A stretch of 64,000 nt of DNA from Neostapfia colusana (taxonomy: Eukaryota > Streptophyta > Magnoliopsida > Poales > Poaceae): NCBI GenBank assembly GCA_030760725.1, contig JASWHV010000012.1:48701652-48765651 (forward strand), read 5' to 3'. Both the position numbers and the translations under genes were made by a program. The notes below the pieces were generated by a model. It was given only the letters and a program-made list of their open reading frames with translations, had not been told where the DNA came from and made no database searches. Of the stretch, positions 1-11,889 are shown one piece after another; position 1 is the stretch's first letter, and the number at the start of each line of letters is the position of its first letter.

Positions 1-3000
1 TTCCGTCTGTCCGTCAGTCTGGGGATGATAAGCAGAACTAAAATTCAGATGAGTCCCCATGGTTTCATGCAACTTCTGCCAGAACCTTGAGGTGAACTGT
101 GTCCCTCGATCTGACACTATCTTCTTTGGCACTCCATGGAAACACACGATCCTTGACATGTATAATTCTGCCAATTTGGATCCGCTGTAGCTTTCTTTCA
201 CAGGGATGAAATGAGCTACCTTGGTTAGCCTGTCAATGATGACCCATATCGAATCATATCCCGATTGGGTCCTAGGCAGTCCCACTATGAAATCCATACC
301 GATTTCTTCCCATTTCCATTCAGGCACTTTGAGTGGTTGCAATAATCCCACGGGTCATTGATGTTCTGCTTTCACTAACTGACATGTGTCACATAGGGAA
401 ACATGTTCCGCGACATCTCGCTTCATGCCATACCACCAATATCTGCTCTTGAGGTCATGATACATCTTCGTACTCCCAGGATGAATGGAATAGTTGGAAT
501 CATGAGCTTCCTTCAAAATCAATTCACGAATCTCCTTCACTTCAGGCACACAGATTCTTTTCCCGTGCCACACCGTACCTTGTTCATCCTGTCTGAACCC
601 AGGGGCTTTATTATCCTTGATGAGTTCTCTGATTTCTTGTATCTTCTCATCAGTCTTTTGACCATCGCGTATGTCTTGCTCTAATGTGGATTCCACTTCC
701 ATGGCGATGGCATCACCACTATTCACCAGACATAGATTGAGTATTATAACATCTTCCTTCAATTCTGCAGGCATGTCCTTCAAGGTCAACCTATTGACCT
801 GCACCTTCCGACTTAAAGCATCTGCCACGACATTCACTTACCCAGGATGATAGTGGATGCCCACATCAAAGTCGTTGATTAGCTATAACCATCTCCTTTG
901 TCTGAGGTTGAGATCTGTATGTGTGAAAATATACTTTAAGCTCTTATGATCCGTATATATCTCTGTCCTCTTCCCCATCAAGTAATGCCGCCAAATCTTC
1001 AACGCGTGTACCACTGCGGCTAGTTCTAGGTCATGTGTAGGATAGTTCTTCTCGTGTTTCCGGAGCTGCCGGGACGCATAAGCCACGACATGCCCTTCTT
1101 GCATGAGAACACATCCCAACCCGTTTCCAGAAGCATCGCAGTACACCGAAAAGTTCTTCTGCATATCTGGCATAACTAGCACTGGGGCTGTTGTCAATCT
1201 TTTCTTCAGTTCCTGAAAACTCGTCTCGCACTGCAGCGTCCATGTGAATGTGATTCCCTTCTCCAACAGTTTGGTGAGGGGTCTCGAAATCTTGGAGAAA
1301 ACCTCGATAAACCGTCGATAATACCCAGCCAATCCTAAGAAGCTTCGAACTTCCCTGACATTCTCAGGGGTCTTCCACTTCTGTACATCCTCGATCTTGG
1401 TGGGATCTACGGAGATTCCTCCCTCCGAGATTATATGTCCTAAGAAGGGAACTCTCTTCAGCCAAAACTCACACTTGCTCAACTTGGCATATAGTTGGTG
1501 TTCTCTCAGCTTCTGCAACACCAACCTTAGATGTTTCTCATGTTCTTCTTCATCTTTGGAGAAGACGAGAATGTCATCTATGAAAACCACCACAAATTTG
1601 TCTAGATATTCCATGAATACCTTGTTCATGAGATACATGAAGTACGCCAGGGCATTAGTTAGCCCGAAAGGCATGACTGTGTATTCATACAGTCCATACC
1701 GAGATACGAAAGCCGTCTTTGGAATATCAGTTTGCCTTATCTTAAGTTGGTGGTATCCCGATCTGAGATCAATTTTCGAGAACACACAAGCTCCTCTCAA
1801 CTGATCAAACAAGTCTTCAATGCGGGATAATGGGTACTTGTTCTTGATGGTTACTTCATTCAACGCACGGTAGTCTACGCATAACCTTTGGGTCCCGTCC
1901 TTCTTGGGCACAAATATCACTGGAGCTCCCCATGGTGAGGAACTAGTACGAATGTACCCCTTCTCTGTCAATTCTCTCAAATGTTCCTTGAGTTCGTCCA
2001 GCTGTTTGGAGTCCATCCGATAGGGTCTCTTGTATATCGGGGCTGTTCCAGGCACTAGCTCAATCGTGAATTCCACTTCACGATCGGGGGCCATACCTGG
2101 CAACTCCTCCGGAAAAACATCTGGATATTCCCTGATGATCCTGATCTCCTCCACTTCCACCTCAACTTGATTGAGTTTAATGTCCCTCCTAGGCTCTTGT
2201 ATGGTTATGAACTTTACTCTTGTGCCACTAGGGTGAGTTAGTTCCAGCGTTCTTGTTGAACAATGGATGATTCCTTTATGTTTGGTCAACCAATCCATAC
2301 CCAAAATAATATCTATCCCTTGGGAATCTATCACTATGAGGTTGGCAGTAAATACTACCCCATTAATGTCTAGATTCACCTTGGGACACACTTGTCTTAT
2401 CCTTATTTCTCCACCTGGAGAGTTCACTGCTAGCGTATGATTCATTTGTGTGGTTGCTAGATCATGCTTCTTAACAAATCCTTGAGCAATGAATGAGTGG
2501 GTAGCACCAGAATCAAACAACAGGGTTGCAATGTGTAAATTGGCAGGAAACTTACCAACTACCACGTCGGGTGCCTCTTGCGCCTCCTCCATGGTCACGT
2601 GGTTCACCCGTCCTCGCATCACGTTCTGCTGTTGCGGCTGCACGGGCTTCTTCTTTGGGCACTTATGGGCGTAGTGCCCCACTTCACCACAGTCAAAGCA
2701 TTGCACCCCTACCTTAGGTGCCTGGCCTTTGTTGTCTTGGGGTTGGTTTGGGGGTCCTTGTACTGCTGGTCGAGGTTGATATGTGGGGCGAGGCTGCTAT
2801 ACAAACTGACGTTGTGGCTGTGCTGGTGCTGACGGAGGCCTGAAGTTCAGGTTGTACCCTCTGGGTGCTGAGTAGGGTACCGCAGCACGGCTCGTCTACC
2901 CTGCGGATTGCTGCATCAGACGTTGGCGTGTGTTGCTACCCGAGGCTTGGTGTGACCATCCTACCTTCCTCTTGTTTTCATTTTCCAAGGCCTTCAGCTT

Positions 3001-3726
3001 CCTTTCCACAACAAATTCTCTGTCCACCATCTTTTGGAAGCTTTCATACTCGTTGGAGGACATTGCACACTGCATTTCCGCTGTAAGTCCTTCCACAAAG
3101 CAGTCATGTTTCTGCTCATCAGTCTCGATGTCCCGTGGTGCATAACGGGATAGTTGGGTGAACTTAGTGAGGTATTCCCTCACAGTCATGTTTCCTTGCT
3201 GCACCCCCAAGAACTCCTTTCTCTTGTTTTTGAGTTCACCCCTTGGTATGTAATGGTTGCGGAAACTACGCTTGAACTCTTCCCAAGTGATGTTCTCAGG
3301 GTCATGATGGGCTGCCACGTAAGCGATCCACCAATCAGCAGAAGGTCCATGCAATTGGTGAGAGGCAAACTGCACCCTCTCATACCCTTGGCATTGTATG
3401 ATCCTCATCTTGCTCTCAATGGTCTTTAGCCAATCATTTGCCTCCAGAGGTTCAGCGGCACTTGCAAACTTTGGAGGTTGAGTCCCTAGAAACTCACTCA
3501 ACCTTGGTTGGCGTGGTGCAGCTTGTGGAGGTGGAGCTTGGTGCAAGTTGGCCACCACTTGAGTTAGGTTCTGGATGAGCTGATTTTGATTTTCAAGCAT
3601 TTGGTGGATAGGATCAACTCCTTCACGGCGACCACCCCTTTCTTGTCCTCCAGAAAGATGAGGGTTGCTGGCCTCATCGTTGTTGTTGGCATGGTTAGCA
3701 CCACGACCCTTTCCTCTTCTGGCCAT
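1..3726 (-). pseudogene. Element A gag-pol polyprotein pseudogene (Gag, protease, RT, RNase H, partial integrase)
   Basis: The ATG at 3726 opens Gag, followed by a CCHC zinc knuckle near 2700, an aspartic protease with the DSGATHSF motif, reverse transcriptase with the FIDDILVFS core, RNase H with the TDHKSLKYIF stretch, and the integrase HHCC finger (near 450) and core. Compared with element C in the same frame, stops occur at 2896-2898, 2797-2799, 883-885, 838-840 and 355-357. The window edge falls on the codon of the third integrase catalytic acid. The parent protein makes virus-like particles, matures them, copies RNA to DNA and integrates it. This copy cannot make it in one piece. The pieces remain highly similar to C, so decay is by point mutation rather than rearrangement. 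Confidence 0.93.
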
Positions 3727-4044
3727 CTATCATGATCAACCAAATGTCAATTTAAAGCATTACGTGTTAACTTCCCAATTTGCTTGTTTAAACTTAAACT
3801 CATGAGGTCTTATTATATTAACATTTTCTGAGGGTTTCACGTCTTACGCGAAAATAAATGTACTCTTAATTCATAGGGGTTCACACATCAAAGCAAAACA
3901 ACCTGAAGACGAGGTTGCGGACAATTGCCCATGGCTTCCACAACTCACGTCACACACCAAACATTAACACACCATTAACTAAGGTATTGACTCGCCTACT
4001 CGATAACCTGCTGAACTATGGGAAAGGACTCTACACGACTCGTA

Positions 4045-4815
4045 TCACTGAGCTGGCTCCTCGGGATCTTCCTCATTATTGCAGCTGCCCTCTGACTCCG
4101 CTTTGGGTGGGGAAGCTGCTGGTGGAGAAGTGCGGCGACGCCTGCTCGTCCGGCAATCTGGGGAGTCAGGAGTCCATGTGTCATTCACGGTGACACACAG
4201 TTCATTCCCATCTCCTCTTTCTCTCGCCCTCAAGCTGGCTCGAAGCAACGCCTCAGTCTCCTTCAGGGTGTCACGAACATCCTGAAGCTCCTGCTGGCAC
4301 TCCTGCAGTCGAGTGCTGAGCATAGCAGCATCCTCCAAGCACAGGTCCATGTGCTCATGGGAAGTCCCCTGCTGCACTGGTGGGTACTTGTACTCCGTTG
4401 TACCACTCTCACGCTGGGGGACATACATGTACTCAGTCCTGTCCAGGTGGCGATGGTAGATGTGACTCTGGCAGGTGATGGCCTCCCAGGTGACATCCTT
4501 CTCCGCATCGACCTGTGTCGCTCGACAAGTTGGAGAGCGGTGGATCTTGAGCAGCTGATTTTCATGGATAATACTCATTTCTGAACTCCATTCTTCCCGC
4601 TTGTCACGGATGGTCCGGGTGGAGCTGTAGTGTATGATTAGCTTGCCCGTATTGCCGGCGGCGTGGAGCATACGTCGAAGACGGCGCAACAAGCCTCCTA
4701 CTGCCCATCCGTAGGAGAGGTACGTCACCGGACGGTTCTCCTCTCTCAGGGCAAGGGCAACTACGGGAAGTCTCCCTCCGGAGGACTTGCGGGCGGTGCG
4801 GATCATGCGAACCAT
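4045..4815 (-). CDS. Element A accessory ORF1 (256 aa), H3-tail-like N-terminus
   Basis: Function unknown. The ATG at 4815 is the first in-frame start after the PBS, about 200 nt downstream. The frame is open for 256 codons although the gag-pol of the same copy has at least five stops. It matches ORF1 of F (259 aa) along its whole length and ends three codons earlier. Visible parts: an N-terminus with TARKSSGG (residues 7-14) resembling histone H3 residues 6-13, a charged central part, a heptad-like segment about residues 154-200, a run of arginines, Ser-Pro motifs and an acidic C-terminus. No enzyme motif is recognised. The gap to the gag ATG is about 320 nt. It could be a nuclear accessory protein, or a leader reading frame with another role; whether it is translated is unknown. 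Confidence 0.72.
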   Translation of the reverse strand: MVRMIRTARKSSGGRLPVVALALREENRPVTYLSYGWAVGGLLRRLRRMLHAAGNTGKLIIHYSSTRTIRDKREEWSSEMSIIHENQLLKIHRSPTCRATQVDAEKDVTWEAITCQSHIYHRHLDRTEYMYVPQRESGTTEYKYPPVQQGTSHEHMDLCLEDAAMLSTRLQECQQELQDVRDTLKETEALLRASLRARERGDGNELCVTVNDTWTPDSPDCRTSRRRRTSPPAASPPKAESEGSCNNEEDPEEPAQ

Positions 4816-5019
4816 CTAAAACATAAAGCATTTAAAATTAAGTTAGATAAGATTTTAAACAAAAAAATCCTGTTTTGAATAAAAGTTGGGGTAAGATGAA
4901 TAAAGTGACCCCATTAAATAACACTTTTGAACCCAAACCTTTGTAAAATAGTTTTTAAGAAAATAGGGTCCTTAAATACGTCCATTTCTACCTAGGTCCA
5001 CGTTCCTACGGGCAACCTT

Positions 5020-5032
5020 GGCTCTGATACCA
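5020..5032 (-). promoter_or_regulatory. Element A primer binding site (initiator Met tRNA)
   Basis: On the minus strand the sequence TGGTATCAGAGCC lies 4 nt inside the LTR. It is the standard complement of the plant initiator-Met tRNA 3' end used to prime minus-strand DNA synthesis. Confidence 0.95.
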
Positions 5033-5370
5033 CTTCTGTCACACCCGGTTTCTCCGAAGAACAACCGAGTGAATATCACATGTATGCCAGGATCATTTTC
5101 TCATACATGTGATGACAAATAGTGAAGCATCATTTATTACAAGCCAAGTGTCGAATATAAATATGTCTTACAAAGCATACGTCTCGATGGACGATAATAA
5201 GTTCATAACATGTAAATAAACTAGCAGCGGAATGTTATTCTTGTGGGCTCCGTCACAGGCGTTGCCCAGGGGACCCCATGAACCTAGAATCCTTCTTCGG
5301 GTCCGAAGTCTTGGTCATTGAACACCACATCGTCCCCTTGACCTGAGCAGCAATTTAAACCAACAAATAT

Positions 5371-5401
5371 GCAAGTTTGAGTACCGTTGGGACTCAGCAA
5401 G
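5371..5401 (-). promoter_or_regulatory. 31-nt composite palindrome in LTR A
   Basis: GCAAG-N2-TGAGTAC-N5-G(G)ACTCA-GCAAG on the plus strand, with one mismatch in the right arm. Same length and order as in the other LTRs. Confidence 0.8.
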
Positions 5402-5670
5402 AGTGGGAAAGTTATGTCATGCATGGCTAGAGCAAGTAGAGGTTGAACTCATGGTTAAAGCACTATGCAATTAATACCTATCACCTTAGCTTATTAAGCA
5501 CCTACATTACTACATAGGTTAAATGGTCCCAATCTCCCAACCCATCGTCATAATCAAATAACCATAACATCATTTCCAATGTTAAGCTCCCCGCTTAACA
5601 TCCACAACTTCCAAAGTCATCATCCTCTAATCATGAATAAGTCCAAGCCGCTTTTGACCGTGAGCACAGT

Positions 5671-5680
5671 TGTCATGACA
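5671..5680. other. Second LTR palindrome (TGTCATGACA) in LTR A
   Basis: Perfect 10-bp palindrome, followed about 10 nt later by CTCTGCAGAG, another perfect palindrome. The same pair occurs in the same order in the C and F LTRs. Confidence 0.6.
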
Positions 5681-8058
5681 GTTTTGACTCTGCAGAGTTT
5701 GCACCACTGTACCCACATGTAGTGATTTCATCCCCCGTTGTCGGGTGGACTAAAAGAACCTCCATTATGCCAGTGGGCACGAACCACATTCACACTTCCC
5801 AGGTGTGTAGCCAGGAGATCACTACGAAGCCTTTACAAAGGGATTCCCGACGAGCGTGGGCCACTGAGGTTTCACCCCTAACAGCATACAAGAGGCTCCA
5901 ACCCCGCTGCAGTGGCCTCCTCTTGATCCTTGCGGTTCATATGGTAGTCCAGCTGACACCTATTCCCTGCACCATCCAACACACCCATACTACGCCGGGG
6001 ATACACCTAATTAATTGGCCAAGCTGCCCCATCTCAGCATGTGGTTGGCACGGTAAAGCCAGGTTACATGCTCCATGAACCGGTCCTTAGGATCCAGGCA
6101 AGTACTAAACACAAAACCGAGTCTCGTGCACCCAACACCAACCAAATCATCCAACTTGCCTCGATCCCTACCTCTACATAACTCATAATATCTCATTCAG
6201 GAGTAAGGTAAATAAATTGATGATCTCATATCCCAATTATCCCATTCTAAGCATGGCTAAGCATAAGCATAATAGTAAATGACATGATAAAATAAATCCC
6301 ATCCCAAGCTACATGGAAATAAGGTAATGCAATTCTAGGGAAACTTCCTAGCATGGGTTTCATATTTCAATTGACAATGCAAATAATTCTATCTACACAT
6401 CCTAGCATAGGATCAAAGTGGTCAAGGACAATTGCCTTCTTCCTGCTGCCCTGGGAATGGAAAGTCTTGGTTTTGGAAGGGGAGAACTTGCTCTGGGGCA
6501 GGTTCTACTCATGCCAATACACATAGCAAAAGAAAACAACAATCCATAAGACATAGTTCACACTTTCACTTCATACAAACCACACATACATACCTATGAA
6601 GGTCATTCTCATTACTAAGTGTTGTGGTTGTCCTAGATGTGTTGATTTTTGGCCTACATGCACTTTTAAGCATATGTATATGATTTCTAACTTTTGTATT
6701 CAGATTTCTGTTTGCACACTATATATAAATTTCCAATTTAAACAAATTCTTTAATACACTCTTTAGCTACCAAGTTTGCATGGAAAGTAATTCCCTATTC
6801 CAAATGGGTTTTCAGATCTTCTACCAAATCCTAAACTGAAGTCTTTGGATTTGGAGACTTCATTTATCATTTTCTAGTTATGCATACCTATTTTCCTATA
6901 TTTTCCAGATTTATTTTCTATGACCAAAAGTGAGTTTTAATATTAAATAGTAGGGCATATCATATAAACAGAATAGGTTCTGATCTAAAATATTAAATAA
7001 TATATTTTTGAACTTCTCCTCTGATGTGAACTAATTTAAATTTATTTTACCAATTTTCAGAATTATTTCCTAACCTAAAAATGTGTCCCTATAACTAATA
7101 AATGTGAACAATCAATTAGACAGATTCATTTCAGCTTAAAATGTACTTTTCACTCATTCTAAAGTTTTCCAAGTGCTAGGAGAGTTTAAATTTGAATTTA
7201 CAATGTGTTTGTCTCACCTTTTAAATTTAAATCCTAATCACATATTCAAATTTCTAAATTTAATATCATATAGGGTCAAAAAAATAAATTCACCCTACTA
7301 CAGGGTCTAATTTATTATTTCATAAATTTCCAGGGGTCTAACTACACATAAGAGAGGGGTTTTCCTAATTTTTATTAAGTCCAGGGGCTAAAACTGATTT
7401 TAAATGAATTTACACGAATTTCTGAAGTTCCAGGGGCTAGATCAGAAGTTTCCGGGGCTAGCTCGTGTTTTCCGAGATCTCCAGGGGGTAGCGCGTAAGA
7501 ATCCCGGCCTTTATAACGCGGGGCTGATGTGGACCGTCCAATTTAAAACAGACGGCTCAGATTAGATCGCCGAACCGGTACGCGCGGGTTTTAATTCTAC
7601 CGTGCGATTTAAAATAGATGGCGCACAAGCGGCCACGTCGCCCTGACCGTGCGCGGGCGGCGCTGCCCCGCGGCGCGTGGCGGCGAGAGGCGGCGATCTC
7701 GCCGGAAAACTTCGGATCTTCGTCTATACCTCCTAAAACTGGGATTTCATGGCATAGAACAGTAGAGGGGAGGTCGGGGATCTCACCTCGGGGTTTTTCT
7801 TGAGCTCGGAGGCCCTGGAAGGCGGTCGGCGTCGAGGTCCGAGGTGGAACCGCTGCGGTGCTCGTCGGAGCTGTGCCTAGAGCGCAAACCACCGAGTTTT
7901 CTGCACCTGCATGACTCCCCGGAGGCGGTGGGACACGATCGACGCGTTAGATCAGAAAACCCGAGCAAAGATCGAGAGAAAACGGCCGGAGAAGCTCTGG
8001 TTCTCACCGGGAGGAAAAACAGCCGATCGGGGGGGGGGGGAACAGGGCGATGCCGGTG

Positions 8059-8066
8059 TTTATATA
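8059..8066 (-). promoter_or_regulatory. TATA-like box in element A LTR
   Basis: TATATAAA on the minus strand, in the same place as TATAAAA boxes in the C and F LTRs, about 390 bp from the LTR start. It is followed by GC-rich sequence. Promoter use is inferred. Confidence 0.6.
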
Positions 8067-8450
8067 GACGGGGGAGGGCGGCATGTCTGTTGGGATCGAG
8101 CCGGAGTCGTCCGGGACCAGAATTTGGCTGGGGGACGCGGGTTTCCGGGGTAGTTTGGATTCGGGCGCGCGGAGGAGTCCGGGTAGTTGGCGCGAGCTAG
8201 AGGTGGGGGATGACACGCGAGCCCCGCGTGTCAGTGAGAGGGAGAGGCGCGCGGCTGTGGGCTGGCGCGGGAAATGGTGGGCCGGCTGGTCGGTTTCGCC
8301 CACTGGCCGGGGGGTTTTCTTTTTCTTTTTCCTTTTCTTTTCTGTTTTGATTTGAATTTGAATTCCAATTTGAATTTGAATTTCTACATCACATGCAATA
8401 CGTCCAAAAATTTTTAAATTCCCCTCTTAACAGATTTTTGGGGTGTTACA

Positions 8451-8699
8451 GCTTAGATCGTAGTAGTTCGAATAAATGTGGTGTGCTAGACTTGCTATGA
8501 TGTTTGCTTATGCTTGTGTGCTTGATTGTGAGTTGTGGGACACTTCAGCGAATGTCCACATCCACACATAGTAGAGAGATGTGGGATGCTTCGGCACTTG
8601 TCCACATACTCATATAGGTTGATATTAATAAAGGAATTTCTTAGTCTCATATACCTAAATGCATATAGTTGGGAAATCGCTTCTTTCAAATCTGAATTC
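8451..8699. other. Unassigned sequence between element A and the B pol remnant
   Basis: No open frame or known motif. It holds an imperfect direct repeat (about 8534-8561 and 8580-8607), each copy containing a GTGGGA...TGTCCACAT pattern. It may be decayed gag/protease sequence of element B, since recognisable pol starts just downstream. Confidence 0.4.
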
Positions 8700-11600
8700 T
8701 AGCTCCTACAAATATAGTATGTCCGAAAGTAAGCATTAAAATTAGGGGGTAGATTTTCTTGCCAACCTCATCGTCTTGGATTCCTAAGGGATTTATATAA
8801 TACTTTGAATGGATTGGTTAAGCAAGTATAACGGAGTGACTCAATGTTCTAAGAGGATCGTGCAGTTGACGAGTGAGCATATGGTACCCGTATCGAGTTC
8901 GAGGCAGCCCAACCTGCAACCGAGAAGGTAGTGCTGAACCACGTGGAATGTGTGACATTGGAAAGTATTCTGGTGGTTCAAGAATATTCAGATGTGTTTC
9001 CGGAGGAATTGCCAGGTATGCCACCTGATCGTGGCATAGAGTTTGCCGTTGATTTAGTACCCGGAACTGCACCTATAGCTAAGAGACCATATAGGATGCC
9101 TGCTAATGAATTAGTGGAGCTCAAGGAGCAAATTCAGGAGCAGCTAGATAAGAGTTTTATACGCCCAAGTTCATCACCATGGGGAGTCCCAGTGCTCCTC
9201 GTAGATAAGAAGGATGGAACCCAAAGGATGTTTATGGACTATAGGTATCTCACCGAAGTGATGATCAAGAATAAGTATCCGCTACCTGACATAAAGGACT
9301 TATTCGATCAAATGAAAGGCGCCCGGATTTTCTCCAAGATTGATCTTCGGTCGGGATACTTCTAGCTGAAGATTAAACCCTCCGACATACCAAAGATGAC
9401 TTTTCAAACACGGTATGGTTCGTATGAGTACACAGTCATGTCATTCGGGTTGACAAATGCGCCTGCATACTTTATATACCTCATGAATAAGGTCTTCATG
9501 AAGTACTTGGACAAGTCGTCATGGTTTTTATTGACAATATCATGGTGTATTCAAGAAGCAAGGAAGAACATGAGGAACACTTGAGATTGACATTGCAGAA
9601 ACCACGAGAGCATCAGTTGTATGCCAAGTTCAACAAGTGTCAATTTTGGCTAAAGTAGATATCATTCTTAGGCCACATCATCTCCGAAGGAGGAGTATCG
9701 GTTGATCCCGGAAAAGTGAGGTACATTTTGAAGTGGAACCCACTGCAGAATGTGAGGGACATCCGGAGTTTCCTTGGGCTGGCTGGATATTACCGCCAAT
9801 TCATCAAGGACTTCTCCAAGATAGTGAAGCCTATGACTGAATTGCTAATGAAAGAGAAGGCATTTCAATGGACACAATCATGTCAAGACAGCTTTGAGGA
9901 GTTAAAGAAGAGATTGACAACGACATTGGTTTTGGTATTGCTGGACGTAAGGAAGAGTTTCGATAAATACTGTGATGCCTCAAGACAGGGACTTGTATGT
10001 GTGCTTATGCAAGAAGGCCAAGTGGTAGCCTATGCATCGAGGTGACTAAAGAAACATGAGCTGAATTACCCTACGCATGATCTTCAACTCGCATCTGTGG
10101 TACACGCTTTGAAGATTTGGATGTACTACATCTTTGGTCACCATTGTGAAATTTACATGGATCACAAAAACCTCAAGCACATATTCATGCAAACGGATCT
10201 GAATTTGAGGCAACGCCGATGGTTGGAACTCATCAAGGATTATGATGTAGGAATTAACTATCACCCCGGAAAAGCCAATGTAGTAGGGGATGCTTTGAGC
10301 CAAAAGGGAGCATATCACCAACTCACGGTTCAGGAGTTGCCACCCGAGCTACTTAAGGAGTTTGAACGGTTACATCTCGGCTTCGTGAATGATATGGAGG
10401 TGATAGGACTAAACCCAACATTAGAACAAGAGATACGAGATGGTCAGTCAACAGATGAGGAAATAAAGGAAATCAAGGAAAGAATCCGACAAGGGATAGA
10501 GAAGGATTTCAAGGAAGATGAGAACGACACGCTTTGGTTAGGAAAGAGGATTTGTGTGTCTGACGTGAAGCATATCCGCAACACAATATTAAAGGAGGCA
10601 CATGACTCGCCCTACTCCATACATCCTGGTTGTACAAAGATGTATAAGGACTTGAAAACTTGCTATTGGTGGGATGGCATGAAAAGGGGCATAGCTGAAT
10701 ATGTTGCCCTATGAGACACGTGCCAACGAGTGAATGCTGAGCACCAGAGACCCGCTGGATTATTGCAGCAGTTGAAAGTACCCGAGTGAAAGTGGGAAGA
10801 AATCGAAACGGATTTCATAGTCGGGTTGCCATGTACTCAGTCCGGTTATGACTCTATCTGGGTTATCGTGGACCGATTGACGAAATCAACTCACTTTATT
10901 CTTGTTAGGACCAGATACACCGTAGCGCAGTTAGCCGAGCTGTATATGGAGAGCATAGTATGTCGTCATGTAGATCCAAAGAGGATAGTTTCAGACCGAG
11001 GTTCTCAATTTACCTCTAGGTTCTGGAAGAAATTACATGAAGCCATGAGTACACGGTTGGATTTCAGCTCCGCGTATCACCCACACACCGATGGGCAAAC
11101 CGAGAGGACAATCAGATATTGGAAGACATGTTAAGAGCTTGCGCCTTGAAACATGGGCGTAGCTGCGGCAAAATCTTGTCGTACGTTGAATTCTCGTACA
11201 ACAATAGTTACAAAGCTTGCCTAAAAATGTCACCTTTTGAGGCATTATATGGTAGATGGTGCAGAACACCCCTGTTCTGGAATGAGAAGGGAGAAAACCA
11301 AGTGTTTGGACCCCAAGTGTTACAGGATGCCGAGAAGCAAGATCAAACAATACGAGAAAACCTGAAGGCCGCTCAGTCACGTCAATGAGGCTATGCGGAC
11401 AATAGGTGAAGGACTTTGACCTTCAAAGTCAGAGACTTCATGTATCTCAAGGTGTCGCCTATCCGAGGTCAACGACGGTTTAACGTCAAAGGCAAGCTAG
11501 CACCTCACTACATCGGACCATTCAAGATTTTGGGCAAACGAGGAGAGGTAGCATATCAACTAGAGCTACCGACACACCTCTCCAACATACACGACGTATT

Positions 11601-11853
11601 TCACGTGTCTCGGCTCAAGAAGTGTCTAAGAGTGTCGAAAGAACAAGTACCAATAGACGAGTTAGAACTCCAGGAGGACTTGACCTATACAGAACACCCT
11701 ATCAGAACCCTGGATGTGAAGGAAAGACTCACGAGGAACAAGGTAATCCGTTGGTGCAAGGTACAATGGAGCCTTCATACGGAGGACTAAGCTACGTGGG
11801 AGCGTGAGGAAGACCTAAAGACGGAATTCACTCATCTTTTCTCCACTCTATAG
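8700..11853 (+). pseudogene. Element B pol pseudogene (protease end, RT, RNase H, integrase, C-terminal tail)
   Basis: Translated pieces follow the order of the intact C polyprotein. They are the protease C-terminal region from about 8705 (through a MDWLSKYNGV-like piece near 8810), the RT start with DVFPEELPGMPPDR (8994), RT with TNAPAYF and a broken catalytic region near 9530, RNase H (9960-10290), the integrase HHCC finger and core (10590-11110), and a C-terminal piece ending ATWEREEDL. The stop is at 11851-11853. There are many stops and frameshifts, for example TAG at 9364 and shifts near 9515 and 11110. It is far more decayed than A, C or F and is not functional. Confidence 0.9.
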
Positions 11854-11872
11854 GATCTCGAGGGCGAGATTC
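11853..11872 (+). other. Hairpin just before the polypurine tract of element B
   Basis: ATCTCG-AGGG-CGAGAT inverted repeat directly after the pol stop, extendable as RNA by a G-U and a G-C pair. The same hairpin sits before the PPT in C and D. Confidence 0.6.
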
Positions 11873-11873
11873 A

Positions 11874-11889
11874 TTTTAAGGGGGTAGGT
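11874..11889 (+). other. Polypurine tract of element B
   Basis: TTTTAAGGGGGTAGGT directly before the 3' LTR. It is the expected primer for plus-strand DNA synthesis. Confidence 0.8.

Larger units (their letters stand above)
1..8450 (-). mobile_element. Element A: Ty3/gypsy chromovirus (Tekay/Del-like), left end outside window
   Basis: Transcribed right to left. Visible parts are the 5' LTR (5037-8450), the primer binding site, accessory ORF1, and a broken gag-pol running off the left edge inside integrase. Compared with complete element C, window base 1 matches C base 38116, so about 4.3 kb (rest of integrase, chromodomain, 3' LTR) should lie to the left. A is the same family as C and F but older: several in-frame stops interrupt gag-pol. 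Family assignment rests on domain order and the chromodomain seen in C; the Tekay/Del name is an inference. Target duplication cannot be checked because the left end is missing. Confidence 0.93.
5037..8450 (-). repeat. Element A 5' LTR (3414 bp)
   Basis: Runs TGTCACACCC to GGGTGTTACA on the plus strand, so TG...CA in element orientation, with the PBS just outside. From its 5' end (right side) it has an AT-rich start, a TATA-like box near 8060, a GC-rich gene-like stretch (7500-8300), a long AT-rich stretch (6500-7480), and a conserved distal block with palindromes at 5371-5401 and 5671-5680. A run of G at about 8030-8040 looks like slippage. No partner LTR is in the window, so its age cannot be read here. 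Confidence 0.93.

Noticed and set aside
1397..1804. 135-codon plus-strand frame, also at 39512-39919
   Set aside because: Exact shadow of the reverse transcriptase coding strand of A and C.
4263..4565. Second overlapping frames inside ORF1 (also 42370-42618 and 61600-61848)
   Set aside because: Alternative frames of ORF1. No ATG, or no better conservation than the main frame.
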